Source: Hymenopus coronatus
Lineage: Eukaryota > Arthropoda > Insecta > Mantodea > Hymenopodidae
Assembly (NCBI GenBank): GCA_030762935.1
Contig: CM060900.1
Span: 375,181,132-375,245,131 of the forward strand
Direction: 5' to 3'
Length of the DNA: 64,000 nt
Numbering within the stretch: the first letter of the stretch is position 1; every line of letters starts with the position of its first letter. The notes beneath the pieces were generated by a model that saw nothing but the letters and a program-made list of their open reading frames with translations, made no database searches and was not told the origin of the DNA. Below are positions 46,857-57,847 of this stretch, piece after piece. Made by a program: the position numbers and the translations under genes.

Positions 46857-47434
46857 AATATTAAATTCGTAAAATATAGTTCTTGCACCCACTACCCGAG
46901 AAGGTAGAATCAGAACCTCCCTCGCGGAGTAAGGCAGTTTTCCTCCATGCAGGGCGGATCCGGAAAAACCAGGTTTATGCTAACTACCGGCAGGTGTGAA
47001 GGTTTATAGCGAGCGAGGCAGGATGGGAAACGTGATCTCAAACTCTTCACTGTAAACAGGATAACCGTTACGATAATATATACTAATGCCTGTAACTGTT
47101 ATACTTATGGAACAATTAAATCTATGTTCTAATGTAATTAAATAACAACACTTCAGTTTTAAAACTGTTCGGAAAGTTTTCATTGCGATCATTTAAACCT
47201 TTACGTAGAAAAAGGGGTTTCGATGTTTTTAAAATGATTAGAAATATTTGGAAACCTATCAGCTTTTCAAACTGATTTATGCGTTTAAGGTGGTTCTTAT
47301 ATTAATAATAATAATTTATTTATTATTAACAGTTTTCTATTCTTCTGCTTACAATATTACAAAATGAATGCGTTTAATAAAGTCCAGAGAAGAGGTATTT
47401 TATTTAGCTTTTCATATTTGTTTATTCTCCAATT
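46666..47434. other. No gene recognised; 40-base A tract
   Basis: AT-rich sequence with a pure run of 40 A at 46815-46854 and a small GC-richer patch near 46880-46990. Confidence 0.45.
46815..46854 (+). repeat. Homopolymer A tract (40)
   Basis: Forty A in a row. No SINE or LINE body that I recognise lies directly upstream. Confidence 0.95.
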
Positions 47435-48185
47435 TTTACTTTTTCTATACGTACTATCTACATAGTGTATAGAGAAGGTATTGTATTCCACCCAAAATTC
47501 GATACCAAACTTGGTATTTAAGTTTTAGTGTCTTCCAAGGATGCGACACGAAGATTTTCAAGAAAATCCCCCCCAACCCCAACTACTCTTTACATGGACA
47601 TTTTTTCGAAAATTTTGATTTTCTCAAATGGCTCTAACGATTATTATATCGTATATTAAAGACATTTACCTGACAAATAAAATGTATATCTTGAATTTTC
47701 TGGGAATAGCCTCAAAAGACTATTGGATTCTGGATGAATTTTACGGAATTTTGCATAACTGCTGAACCGTAAGAGATGGACAAAAAACTTACCAACCACA
47801 CAAAAACTGCAGAATACATTAAAACCCACAATTTATGTTATATACATTTTTTCCTGGAGTTGATCGATTTTGAGATCTTCCTTGTTTATAGATTCAGCTT
47901 TGAAAAACTTAAACTTTTCTCATACAGGGATTTGTCAACCCCTGTCCATACAAACAAAGGAACTTCAGGCACACAGCAACCAGCTTTTTATTATCACTTT
48001 AACCTATGGCACGCCCTTATTTCGCTTTTGCTTACAAGGAAGCACGTAATAGGTTTATTTCTGCTAATTTTTTTTTTCGTCGTTTATTATGAAGTAAATA
48101 TAAGCATAAGCGTTTTATCAATAGTTTGTTGCAGAGATGTAGGGAAAGTCGTGTGAATGGAACACATCATATTTTTTTTCGTTTT
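47435..48185 (+). repeat. Repeat R copy 6, internally deleted
   Basis: From 'tctatacgtactatctacat' through 'cacccaaaattcgatacca', where the copy jumps straight to 'aacttggtatttaag': the stretch with the microsatellite and 'aaaacgaaaagtcgg' is missing. It then continues 'ggatgcgacacgaagattt' and ends 'gtcgtgtgaatggaacacat' plus a T-run. The short frame encodes 'YIKDIYLTNKMYILNFLGIA'. Confidence 0.88.
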
Positions 48186-48764
48186 TAAGTGTTATCTTGA
48201 AGACGTTACGCTGCAGGTTTAATAATGAGCACCCGTTTTCAAGGCAATCTACCTTATGAATACATCCTTTTAAGCTAGTCAAATGCGTAGGAGTTTTAAA
48301 ATTGTAAAGTATCGAAACTTTTATATTAAAGTTAAAACATCATATTATATAAACGTGTCAAAAATATCGGAAATGTACAATACTGTGAAAACTACGAACA
48401 CAATTGATGAGCAGTAGACGGCTGAACGTGTAAATTTGTGAAAAATATTTTAAAATATTTCATTCCATACTTCATAAAATTATCAAAAGGATATCATTCT
48501 CTCTTCTAAGGAGTTTCGAAAAAAATATCATTCTGTTTAAAAAAGGCCAGATGAAAATTTAACAGGAGTTTTGGGCTTCACTAACTCCTAATTTTTCGTC
48601 AAAGCAAGCATGCGAACGATGCGAACGAAAAACTTCATTTACTATACACATCCAGTTAATTTTCAGGTCCTGCAGATGTATCATACTGCTAGTAGGTACT
48701 GATCACACTAGGTGTGAAGGGGATAAAATACTGCCACTAGTACCGCAGGATGAACATTGTGGAT
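48186..48764. other. No gene recognised
   Basis: AT-rich spacer between repeat R copy 6 and a SINE A. Confidence 0.4.
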
Positions 48765-49052
48765 GTCGCCCTCCGTGGTGTAATGGTTACCATGCTAACT
48801 TCACATAACCAAGGTCGCGGGTTCAAACCCGGCGGAAGACGATGGGTTTTTTTCGGGCGTAAAAATCCTTAGCATGGCTTCCTTCGGAAGGGAAGTAAAG
48901 CCGTTGGTCCCGTGTCGTAGATTTACAGCACGTAAAAGAACCTCAAGCCTGATAGAGAGGCTTCTGAGCAAAATTAAACGGTCTTTCACGCCCAATTTAG
49001 AATGGGACGCTGAGAACCGCAGTAGTTAAAGAGCGTCCATAAAGAACACATC
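48765..49052 (+). repeat. SINE A copy, full length
   Basis: Complete head 'cgccctccgtggtgtaatgg', 'ttaccatgctaacttcaca', B box 'cgcgggttcaaacccggcg', body and end 'gagcgtccataaagaacac'. A and B boxes are both intact, making it the best-preserved family copy here. I could not see a clean target duplication. Confidence 0.94.
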
Positions 49053-49853
49053 TTTTTTCCTTATTTTATCCTGTCCTGATAGCATTAATAAGTCGGGGAA
49101 AGGGTGCATTGTATCAGTCATAATAATTAATAAAAAAAACTGCATTTTCGAATGCTCGAGTTTCTCGCAGGACTCGGTCATATACGGAGCTACGGCTACT
49201 GGATGAATTATCTTCATCTGCGAACAACGGCAAACATTAATTTGCTTTGTTATCATTGAAAGGGCATTAATTCGTAAACTACTGTCAAGCGTGGAGATCT
49301 TGTTTCCAGGTTATCCGCATTGTTTGCCAGCTCCATCTATAATCCCACTTCATAAGCTGTGTGACAAGAAGGGTAGTTAATCGAATGTTTTCAACACTCG
49401 CAAAATTAAGAGCTCTACGGGAAAGCGAGATCCGTTAACTTGCTTGCTGAAAGCTTCTGCCTTACCCTATGCGCAGAAGTACAATAATAATGTGGGGAAT
49501 TCTCGACCTAGCGCTTGAGTGTCTGTGAGCCTCCTGGTATTCAAATGATCTATAACATCACGATTTAAAGTGCACATTTGGCCGAACTAAAAGCCAAATT
49601 GCTTCTTAATGTGAGATATTCTTTACAAATGCACGCTAGTCAATGCGGCATACATATGGGGAGGAGGCAGTAACATATTATATACCACTGCTAAAGAGCC
49701 TTTTATATATAAGGGCCTAACTGTCATGTATTTAATGTGTGCAGATATCCCTTCGTGCGTTATAAGCGTTGCAGAACGCAACGGGGATATTTCAGGTATT
49801 TCTCACATACTTTCCTTGAAACATTGTTCAAGTGCTTAAAAATTAAACTATAG
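49053..49853. other. No gene recognised
   Basis: Unique-looking sequence without motifs that I can support. Confidence 0.4.

Positions 49854-49910
<57 letters not shown>
49854..49910 (+). repeat. ATT trinucleotide microsatellite
   Basis: About 19 uninterrupted TTA units just before the piggyBac-like element. Confidence 0.96.
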
Positions 49911-49923
49911 TCTGGTATGATAT

Positions 49924-50917
49924 TTAACCCTTTTAGTGCCAACCACGATCTAATAGTGATACCATTTTCATACATTTTAACTTTTTCCAGCGGGAGAGTC
50001 TATTACTTTCTATGTCATAGCCATAGAAAAAAAACTTTCTGGAGCGTTTCAGGAGCTTATCTTTACACTCCAAAGCGCTAAATTAGCTCCAAATTTAGTT
50101 TCTCTAGCCGGTGTTTGTATATGTTGGTTGAAACAAGGTATTGTCTAACCTAAGGTTACAATCCGAAGAGGAAATACGACCTGAAGTTCGCGATTTATTA
50201 GAAAAAAGTGAGTGATTTTGAGTTTTCAGACCTTGAAGAAAGAGTTTCTGGCATCTACGCAACAGAGGAAGATCTATATTGTAGCTTCAGCTACGGAAAT
50301 GCATCCGATAGCAACGGTCATCTCTGCATGCAAATGAATTTACCTAGGTGTTACCAGACGATGCAATGTGAATCCACCATTCAGCTAAGCAACAGCACAA
50401 GTGCTAAATTGCACAGTAATCTGCGCAACATTTGTACCCTATTGCTGTATGCTATTTTCATTAATTATAGTATCATGCTTATGTGTGTGTGCTTCTGGTA
50501 ATTTTTTTTCTTCAGTTTTCAGCCTTCAGGTTACGTGAATTCATTTCTTTTATTTTAAAAAATAAAACACCAGACCAAAACAGAATGCTGTTTTAGTAAA
50601 TAAATATCTGTAGTTTCATTTAATTAGCCTTAACTTTCTGTGTAGTAAAGTTTTGCATGCCTAATTACTGGTTAGTTTCAAAATTTTCTTTTGCTTTTGA
50701 ATTTTTAAGAATATTGAAGAGACTTTTCATCCATATAGTGCATATTATCCAGTTGACAAAAGGTTTTACTGAAATGAAAAATGATTTAGCTCTCGGTGTC
50801 ATTTGGTACTCATTTTATTACTAATAATAATAATTTAAAACCCTGCATTCTCCTCAAAAAATTGCCTGGCACTTTTCAGACAGCATTTACTATTTGGGCT
50901 GGCACTAAAAGATTTAA
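49924..50917 (+). mobile_element. piggyBac-like element, internally deleted, with TTAA flanks
   Basis: TTAA at 49924-49927 and 50914-50917 bound a 986-bp segment. The left end starts CCCTTTTAGTGCCAACC; the right end, reverse complemented, starts ATCTTTTAGTGCCAGCC, so 14 of the first 17 bases agree. TTAA target use and short C-rich inverted ends are the mark of the piggyBac superfamily, which moves by a DDD transposase. Near the left end, reading frames carry 'EEEIRPEVRDLLEKS' and, one frame on, 'SDFEFSDLEERVSG', like the acidic N-terminus of piggyBac transposases. The catalytic core is absent. It is therefore a non-autonomous derivative that kept the beginning of the transposase gene. The frame then runs on to 50501 without known motifs. 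Confidence 0.8.
50208..50501 (+). pseudogene. piggyBac transposase N-terminal remnant
   Basis: An open frame of 97 codons inside the element begins MSDFEFSDLEERVSGIYA. The first 15 residues are acidic and piggyBac-like; the in-phase upstream part (EEEIRPEVRDLLEKS, about 50165-50210) is in another frame, so a one-base frameshift lies near 50205. The second half, ending in a hydrophobic stretch (LLLYAIFINYSIMLMCVCF), is not like the transposase and probably reads into non-coding sequence. No function is expected. Confidence 0.5.
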
Positions 50918-51714
50918 TCCACTTAAATTCTGACATAACCTCATTTTAAAATTCTAGATTTTTGAGCTATCAGTGTCAATTGAAAGCGATGTGTTGACGT
51001 ATATTTTGTGATTCTTACTCACGTGAGTAGAGCAGGTATGGGCGCTATCCGAACCACATAATACTCAACGCACAAAGCCGGCTAGCACCACATAATTCGT
51101 GACGAACCGGTAGATGGAAAAACAACCAATGATTGGTTGCTGATTCTTAGATAAGCAGTACCGATTTCCTTTCCATACAGTTTAGAGCACAGAAAAATTA
51201 CACAAAAAATAAAACCAATGTTTTAACTGGATTCATTTTCATTTTCAACTACTGCATTAAAATCTGGGTTCCCTTCGGTAAAGCTATTATCAGCTACGCC
51301 GAAAGATGTTCGTCATTTAAAGAGATCTGTACCTTGACTTGGTGTAATTTATTTGAAAACAGTTACTCAAATATATGGAAACAAAGATAGCCAAACTTTA
51401 TACCTGCAGAGAAACTGGGCTTTGAGTGTTTTGCAACTGTTAAGTGTTTATACACGTGAACACAATGTTTACCGTAAGACAAGTATTTTAGTCTTACCCT
51501 TGTAGGTTCCACGTGCATAGAATTTACAAAAAGGTCAAAATCGGTTTTCGTCAAATCACTTACTCATTTTTGTTATTGGTAAGGAAACGTATTCATTAAA
51601 TGCCTTGTTCTCGCTTGTATTTTAGAGGGATTGCAGAGGAAAAACAAAGGAAAAATGTACCGGTTGCCCTCTTGTAACAACCTCTTCAATTAGTTCTGAC
51701 TGCTCAGCAAAGGT
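50918..51714. other. No gene recognised
   Basis: AT-rich sequence between the piggyBac-like element and a GC-rich composite repeat. Confidence 0.4.
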
Positions 51715-52255
51715 TTTATTTGTATCGTGTATGTTTACCAAGCTCAGGCGTTTCGCTTGGAACTGGCATTTGGGAGGTCGTGGGATCGTTCCCCGAGGCC
51801 GACCTTTCTCACCCACGTGTTTTTCGGGTCTTTTCCGGGGTCACTAGGTGAATGCTGGAGAGGATTCTTCATTCCCCTGAACTTACTGTCCCTTCATTTC
51901 ATCTTTACTTATCCCAACCGGTATCTTTCAGGGTTGTAAGTGCCAACGAGGACTGCTGAAGAGGCGTCACTTCGTAGGGGTGACTGTGCTCTGTAAACAC
52001 AGCTCTCGGCATCGGGATAGCGTTAGTGGCTGTTTGAGGACTCAAGTGGTTTATTTGTACCTGAGTGGGGGCCCCTGGCGCTCCCCGCGTTGAGATGAAC
52101 TGCTTGTGAACTGTTAGGGGCTTTCTCCCCCTTTTTATAGTGTTTAACGCCCGTTTTTACTGCTATAGCACCGCGTGCCAGCTGTCTCCCTCTCCGGTTG
52201 TCGGCCACCCTCCGAAACTACAACCATGTCATCCTTCCTCCAGGGGTCTGACATA
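51715..52255. repeat. GC-rich composite repeat (family E, with element X tail)
   Basis: The left part, 'ggcatttgggaggtcgtggg' then 'gtgtttttcgggtcttttcc', resembles the tRNA-like block in the 517-bp duplication ('gtatttgggaggtcccggtt', 'gcatttttcggggcctcccc'). The right part, read on the minus strand, has 'acgggcgttaaacactata', the tail signature of element X. GC is much higher than in the flanks. The two parts may be separate insertions. Confidence 0.55.
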
Positions 52256-52555
52256 AGATAAGCCCACGACTGCGGTGTTGAATAACCCCGTCCCCGTAAC
52301 GCGCATACACAACATCTGTTTCTTGATTGGGTTCCTTTAACTGCTTATTTATTAGCTTTTTATTCCCTTTCAACAGGACACAAGACGGAATTACAGGATG
52401 TAGTTGCCAACAAGTAAGCTAAAACTTTGTATTCAAGTTAAGACCCTTTCCCGGCCCAACACCGCCAGCTAATGGGCTATGTCACGTCCACTGAACCTCC
52501 ACGAGGGTATTTCTTTGCATGCGGGAGGGCTGTAAACAATTGAATGCCAATGCCT
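52256..52555. other. No gene recognised
   Basis: Spacer of intermediate GC with no feature I can support. Confidence 0.35.
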
Positions 52556-53230
52556 GGAGCAGAGGGAACATTGCATTTCACCCAAAAGGTAGATATCGCA
52601 ATTTCACCCAAAGTGTATGTTTTGAGGCTCCTGAATCCAAACAAGCACTTTTAGAAAAGATATGCGCATGAGTGTGTGTTCTTGCATATGTGATAAATAC
52701 TACTTCTAGTAGTCAAGTTTAATATCTGCAAAATATGCAACATCAAAGATTTTCTATTGACTCCGCTCTATCAAACTATTTTAACACTAAATTGTTTTTG
52801 TTGTATTTTAATTTCTGAGAAGGAACGCTAGCAGTTCTTATTAAAGCTACACATGTTTAACATAATTATATGATGTATAAGATGTATATCTTGAACTTTT
52901 TGTGATTAATTTGTTCAGCCCACTTCATTCAGAATCAGTTTTGTAAAATTTATTTGTACAATTTAAACACCTAAGGTATAGACAAAACAACTTATGAACA
53001 AACAACTTATTTAAAATAACTTTATTGTTGCATCAGCCAGTTTTAGATTTTCCGTTCCTTTGGTTCGAAATGTTCAATGCTTTTTTATTATGCTTGATGA
53101 TCTTTTCATTCTCTTATTTCCTTCAATGGCAATGAAAGGGTACAGAGTTTCAAGGTCAGCTCGTTTTTAAAGTTTTCACTACCACTTCAAATTCCTATAT
53201 CGAACTTGTACTTACAGTATTAGGTATCTT
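52556..53230 (+). repeat. Repeat R copy 7, diverged
   Basis: 'gggaacattgcatttcaccc', 'caaagtgtatgttttgaggc', 'agcacttttagaaaagatat' and later 'taagatgtatatcttgaact' follow the family order, with many changes. Right end uncertain. Confidence 0.65.
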
Positions 53231-53949
53231 GAATGGATTGTAAGAAACTCTCTACCCGAGCGTAAATATGACCATAGATAGGCTCATATTTGCCAGACAG
53301 AAGAACCGATACCATCCCTGGATTACAAAATTTCACTTATCAGCACCCTCAAGCTCGCATTCACACATAACACTTTTGAAAACTGTTATAGGCAGTAGTG
53401 AAAACGCAAACGTATACATAATCTCAATCAGATATTCATGATTAATCCGTTAAAACTGATAATGATCAGTTTCCAAGCAGGTTGTTGGAAGCAGATAATT
53501 GGGTAACGAGGTTTTGCAGCTTCACCACAATGATTATATCCCCCGCAAATGGGTGGCAGAATAGGCTTTACATGAACAGTTTGGACTCATGAGCAGCTCA
53601 TACTTGGTATTAACAGCTAATTGGTCTGCCACTGTGGTCAGTCTTCCCATTTTAAGGATTAAAGTCACAATTTCTTTAGAAAAATGTTAGTTTTTCGGGG
53701 TCTTTTGTTAAATGAAGTTAAACAACTCCACTAAGACATATTTAACCGCAGTTCAACATGTCTTATTAAACATGTAGCCTGATCCTTTGGGCATGCGCCG
53801 AAAGACTCGCCTAGCTCGCGAATAGTAATTCTAACTTCCTATCTTGTAAAAAACTTCCAAGTGTCGTAATGCGAGAAAAGAGGTTTTCTCCTGCTTTGCT
53901 GAGGTTTTGCCTGCGTGCGATCGGTTCTTAAGGAAATATTCATATTATA
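53231..53949. other. No gene recognised
   Basis: Unique-looking sequence. It may include the decayed 3' part of the LINE remnant that follows, but I see no motif. Confidence 0.35.
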
Positions 53950-55080
53950 CCAAGAATTGGTAGTATATTTCATAGGACGCCATCACATGATGTTGAATTT
54001 GCCACGATCGTCCGTTATGATTTTTCCCATTGACACGATATGATACAGAAAACCCGTTTCCTCTAGCTGGAAGGGACTACTGCACCTTATATACTCTTCC
54101 GGTGAAATTGTGAAATCTTTTCTTGACTTGCTACGAGGGGAAGACATTTTCTCCTAATTGTTGCTTCTGCAGCAATTACTGTAAAACCTGCCGGTAAAAA
54201 TCCATGGCTTTTCGTTCCTGGGTCTTTTCCCATGCTCGTAAAAAGCTTTGCATTCCTGGCTTATATAAGTAATCACATTTAACCTGCCGGTGCGTGATCT
54301 GGTCTCTTACGTAAACAAAGTATATTGTTCTAGAACCTTCGTATTGTGAAGTAGCATTTTGTTCTATTTCCAGCAATTTGTGCTATACAATGTTGTTCTA
54401 GTGTTGGCCGGTAGTTTTATTAAATGACCAAAATTGTGGTCAGAGTTTGTAGACTGAAGCATCTTCACTTCAACACCACTTTTTTTTTTTTTTGTTCAAA
54501 GCTGTATGAGACGGCTAAATTTATTCTTCTTCGCTGGTTGCGTTAGTTGCACTATGAAACGACCAACCTACGTGCTGAAGAGGACATCAGAATAAAATAT
54601 GTCGGAAAGCATTCAAAGTCAATACAACCAAGTGCAGAAACAGAAATATGGTCATCTCATAAAGCATTAAACTATGAAATCCACGCTTTTAATGGTGCTC
54701 CTTTATTTTCCTATACTTCCCTTTCTGTTGCTGCTAATGTATATCCTACTCAACCTTGTTCCGAGTCCTGTTAGTAAAGGATAACCTCGATGTGATCCTA
54801 TGAAGTACCTCCCAAGTATCCATCCACTGTAACTCCTGTACCACTTTCTGCAGTGACGGTGAGAGTTTGTAAATCGACTTCAGATCTTTTCTTTTTTGGG
54901 CACAGATGAAGTCCCTGCCAAGCACAACATTTTCGTATCTATAGCGTAAAGAGAATTGTGCTTCTCTCATCATATTCCTCTTCTTTACGTTCAAAGTTTC
55001 AAGATAAACCCATAGGTCTTCCTGCTTGGTCAAAAGAAGCTATACCACGCTCACTCGGATAACTATGAACAGTTTTTATT
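53950..55080 (-). pseudogene. LINE endonuclease-region remnant
   Basis: The minus-strand frame at 54746-55033 reads 'RYENVVLGRDFICAQKRKDL', 'SPSLQKVVQELQWMDTW' and 'LSFTNRTRNKVE'. This follows the apurinic-type endonuclease of non-LTR retrotransposons: strand plus G-D-F-N, a D-x-K loop, 'D-W/D-T-W', then F-T-x-x-x and the SRID segment. Here G-D-F-N has become R-D-F-I. Further along, 54500-54740 is broken in all frames, then 54176-54376 gives 'LLEIEQNATSQYEGSRTIYF' and 'FLRAWEKTQERKAMDFYRQV', plausible for the linker between endonuclease and reverse transcriptase. No reverse transcriptase motif is seen. This is a fragment; limits are approximate, and it need not come from the same family as the remnant at 36 kb. 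Confidence 0.55.
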
Positions 55081-55559
55081 TCCATACCTGCACTGTAATT
55101 TTACAGTGCAAGTCCAGTTTTCCCAACAATTAACACACCAGCTATATTGTAGCAGCATAAAGCCAAAATGCTAATTATTAACCTTTTGTGGATACAATAC
55201 ACCAACATTACTAATGTACACCACGCCTCTCAGCAACAATATTTCACTGTATTTCTAAGACAATTTACATTAAGCGTAGCATAAATTTTAATTACATAGA
55301 TCACATTAAGGAGGGAGAATAATCTTGAGCGTTCAACTGTTTTGAGGACTCACCATCTATTTTAGGGAACTATAAGATGGTTACAAAGCAGCTCCTATTC
55401 ACAAGGTCCTTCATGAGAGTGACCGGAGAGAAGAGATATCGAGCTTATTTCTTAGTTCATCTACTACGGGACGTGAAGCGAAGTGAATGGTGTCGTTCTA
55501 GTGAATTCCAGTTTACCATTTCGTTCCAGTTTGCCAATTATGCAAAAGTCCTCCAGAAT
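55081..55559. other. No gene recognised
   Basis: Sequence beyond the 5' limit of the LINE remnant. The 89-codon plus-strand frame at 55377-55646 runs into repeat R and has no motif. Confidence 0.35.
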
Positions 55560-55890
55560 GAAATTAACATAAAATACCTTAAATTAAGGTATTTTAATCA
55601 AAAGCACGAGACCCATTTTTGGAATACTTACCAAAATATTCGATAGTTGTTCCATTAGTTTGGGGTAGGGAGATTTTATTGAATATTTTCGTGTCGCAAC
55701 CTTGTAAGATACTAACTTAAATATCAATTTTGGTATTTAATCGGCATTAACCGTTCTTCAAATTGTTCACAGACACACACGGAATACCCACATACATACA
55801 TAGGACCACTTTATAAAAATAATTTCTTTGGAGTCAAGGTAGGTACCTCAAAGATATGTCTCCGGTGAAATTTCAACGTCTAACAATAAT
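55560..55890 (-). repeat. Repeat R copy 8, partial
   Basis: Plus-strand blocks 'ggtattttaatcaaaagca', 'tattttcgtgtcgcaacct', 'aatatcaattttggtattta' and 'atgtctccggtgaaatttca' are the family in reverse. It is about a third of the full length. Confidence 0.82.
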
Positions 55891-56409
55891 AATAATAATA
55901 ATAACAATAACAATATTCAGGTGATATTATTATTCACTATAGATGCTTATTGTTAAACGTGGCTGTCAAGATATTATCGACATCTAATTTGATATCAGAT
56001 TAATATTAATAATACCGAGCACGAAATTGTAAATTGAAGTTAAACAGATGAATGAGTAATGGAGTTCACGCTCCCCCGCCCAAGTCGGGTCACAATAAAG
56101 GCATTCTAAAATATCAAGAAAATTATTAATGTTGCATCATTCTTAATACTCTTTTAACTAGACACGAGCACTTGAGTAATAAACGAAATGCCGGTATCCA
56201 TTACAACACCACGATCATTTGGCACGCCCCCTTCTGCTGCTAACAGACAGGCGATAGAAGTAGCAAGACTAGCACAATCATTGCCGATAAATCAAAATTT
56301 GAATTCAAAGTCATTAAAACTACGATATTTAATTGTGACGCTGCCATCATATTTATCGCCAAACATACCTTGAAATAAGGGCAGTCTTAGCCACTATTTT
56401 CTAAGTCAA
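55891..56409. other. No gene recognised; short AAT run
   Basis: An AAT/AAC run at about 55886-55912 is followed by AT-rich sequence. A 61-codon frame at 56188-56373 has no known motif. Confidence 0.45.
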
Positions 56410-56648
56410 TTTTTTTTTTTTTTAAACAGTACCGGAGTCTGGCCAGGACTCCGGCACTGTATCCCCTGTTTATATTTCCCCCCTAAATTTACTGTATGAT
56501 TACTGGTTTTACCGTTCCTTTACACAAACATATACACATTGCACAAACATATAACACCCATGCCCAAGGCGGGACTCGAACCCACGATCCCCTGCCCACG
56601 AAGCACCAAAGCGAAACGCCTTAGCGAGCGTGGCTATGGGGACCGGCC
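56410..56648 (-). repeat. SINE B copy, full length, with 3' hairpin
   Basis: Minus-strand reading: 'gctaaggcgtttcgctttgg', 'gatcgtgggttcgagtcccg' (B box), 'ccttgggcatgggtgttata', a short AT-rich body, then an inverted repeat ACAGTGCCGGAGTC / GACTCCGGTACTGT around CTGGCCA, and an A-rich tail. The head aligns with the truncated copy at 18745. The hairpin has 14 pairs with one G-U and sits directly before the tail. Confidence 0.9.
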
Positions 56649-56813
56649 AAAATTAGGCTGTCCAAAACTGAAAACCTACCATAAACTTTGTTAAATAACT
56701 ATTTGGTAACAATAACTATCACCAGTCGATGGAGTATGTTTGAACGAGAAAAGATTATGATATTGCTGAAGGAAACGGGAGGGCAAAGAAGCTGTATGCT
56801 GCAAGCCAATGAA

Positions 56814-57330
56814 ACTGTTTGCAGTTTCAGTAGGGAATGAGACTACCGCACTTGTGCATTTCTTATTTTCTGTTTACTTTTTGAGTGGAAGTGCACATCA
56901 GTAACTTAGGGGCAAGGACATTGAAGACCTTTATTCTGTCTTACTATCCTTTCTCGTTCTGCTCTCTTACGTAACAAATTACTATTTCAGTAATACTCCT
57001 CATTAGTGCACAAGGGAGCAGGCTGTTATTGTGTTAGGAATGACACCTGGGACCCAGCACTACACAACAGAGCTACAGAGCTACATCTGTTGGTTTCATA
57101 CAGCAGCAGCATCTTCTAAACACATAAATTCGAATTTCTATTGGTAACTTAGGATATTGCAACAGACTGGAATGCCTCAGACGGTAACATCTGTGGCCTG
57201 TATTTGGGAGGTCCCGGTTTCGATCCTGGGTGACCAACCCACTCTGATTCATGCATTTTTCGGGGCCTCCCCGGTCGTCCGGCGAATCCTGAAGTTATAT
57301 CTGTCATCCCTAAGTTTACTGTTCTTCCAC
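56814..57330 (+). repeat. 517-bp tandem duplication, copy 1
   Basis: Starts 'actgtttgcagtttcagtag' and ends 'gttcttccac'. Copy 2 follows without a spacer, and I find no difference between them. The right third holds a family E block with a tRNA B-box-like 'cccggtttcgatcctgggt' and 'gcatttttcggggcctcccc'. Confidence 0.97.
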
Positions 57331-57847
57331 ACTGTTTGCAGTTTCAGTAGGGAATGAGACTACCGCACTTGTGCATTTCTTATTTTCTGTTTACTTTTTG
57401 AGTGGAAGTGCACATCAGTAACTTAGGGGCAAGGACATTGAAGACCTTTATTCTGTCTTACTATCCTTTCTCGTTCTGCTCTCTTACGTAACAAATTACT
57501 ATTTCAGTAATACTCCTCATTAGTGCACAAGGGAGCAGGCTGTTATTGTGTTAGGAATGACACCTGGGACCCAGCACTACACAACAGAGCTACAGAGCTA
57601 CATCTGTTGGTTTCATACAGCAGCAGCATCTTCTAAACACATAAATTCGAATTTCTATTGGTAACTTAGGATATTGCAACAGACTGGAATGCCTCAGACG
57701 GTAACATCTGTGGCCTGTATTTGGGAGGTCCCGGTTTCGATCCTGGGTGACCAACCCACTCTGATTCATGCATTTTTCGGGGCCTCCCCGGTCGTCCGGC
57801 GAATCCTGAAGTTATATCTGTCATCCCTAAGTTTACTGTTCTTCCAC
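57331..57847 (+). repeat. 517-bp tandem duplication, copy 2
   Basis: Identical to the preceding 517 bases by eye. Copy-2 flank differs at once on the right ('atcatccattt'). Only two or three bases of microhomology (AC/ACA) lie at the join. Confidence 0.97.
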
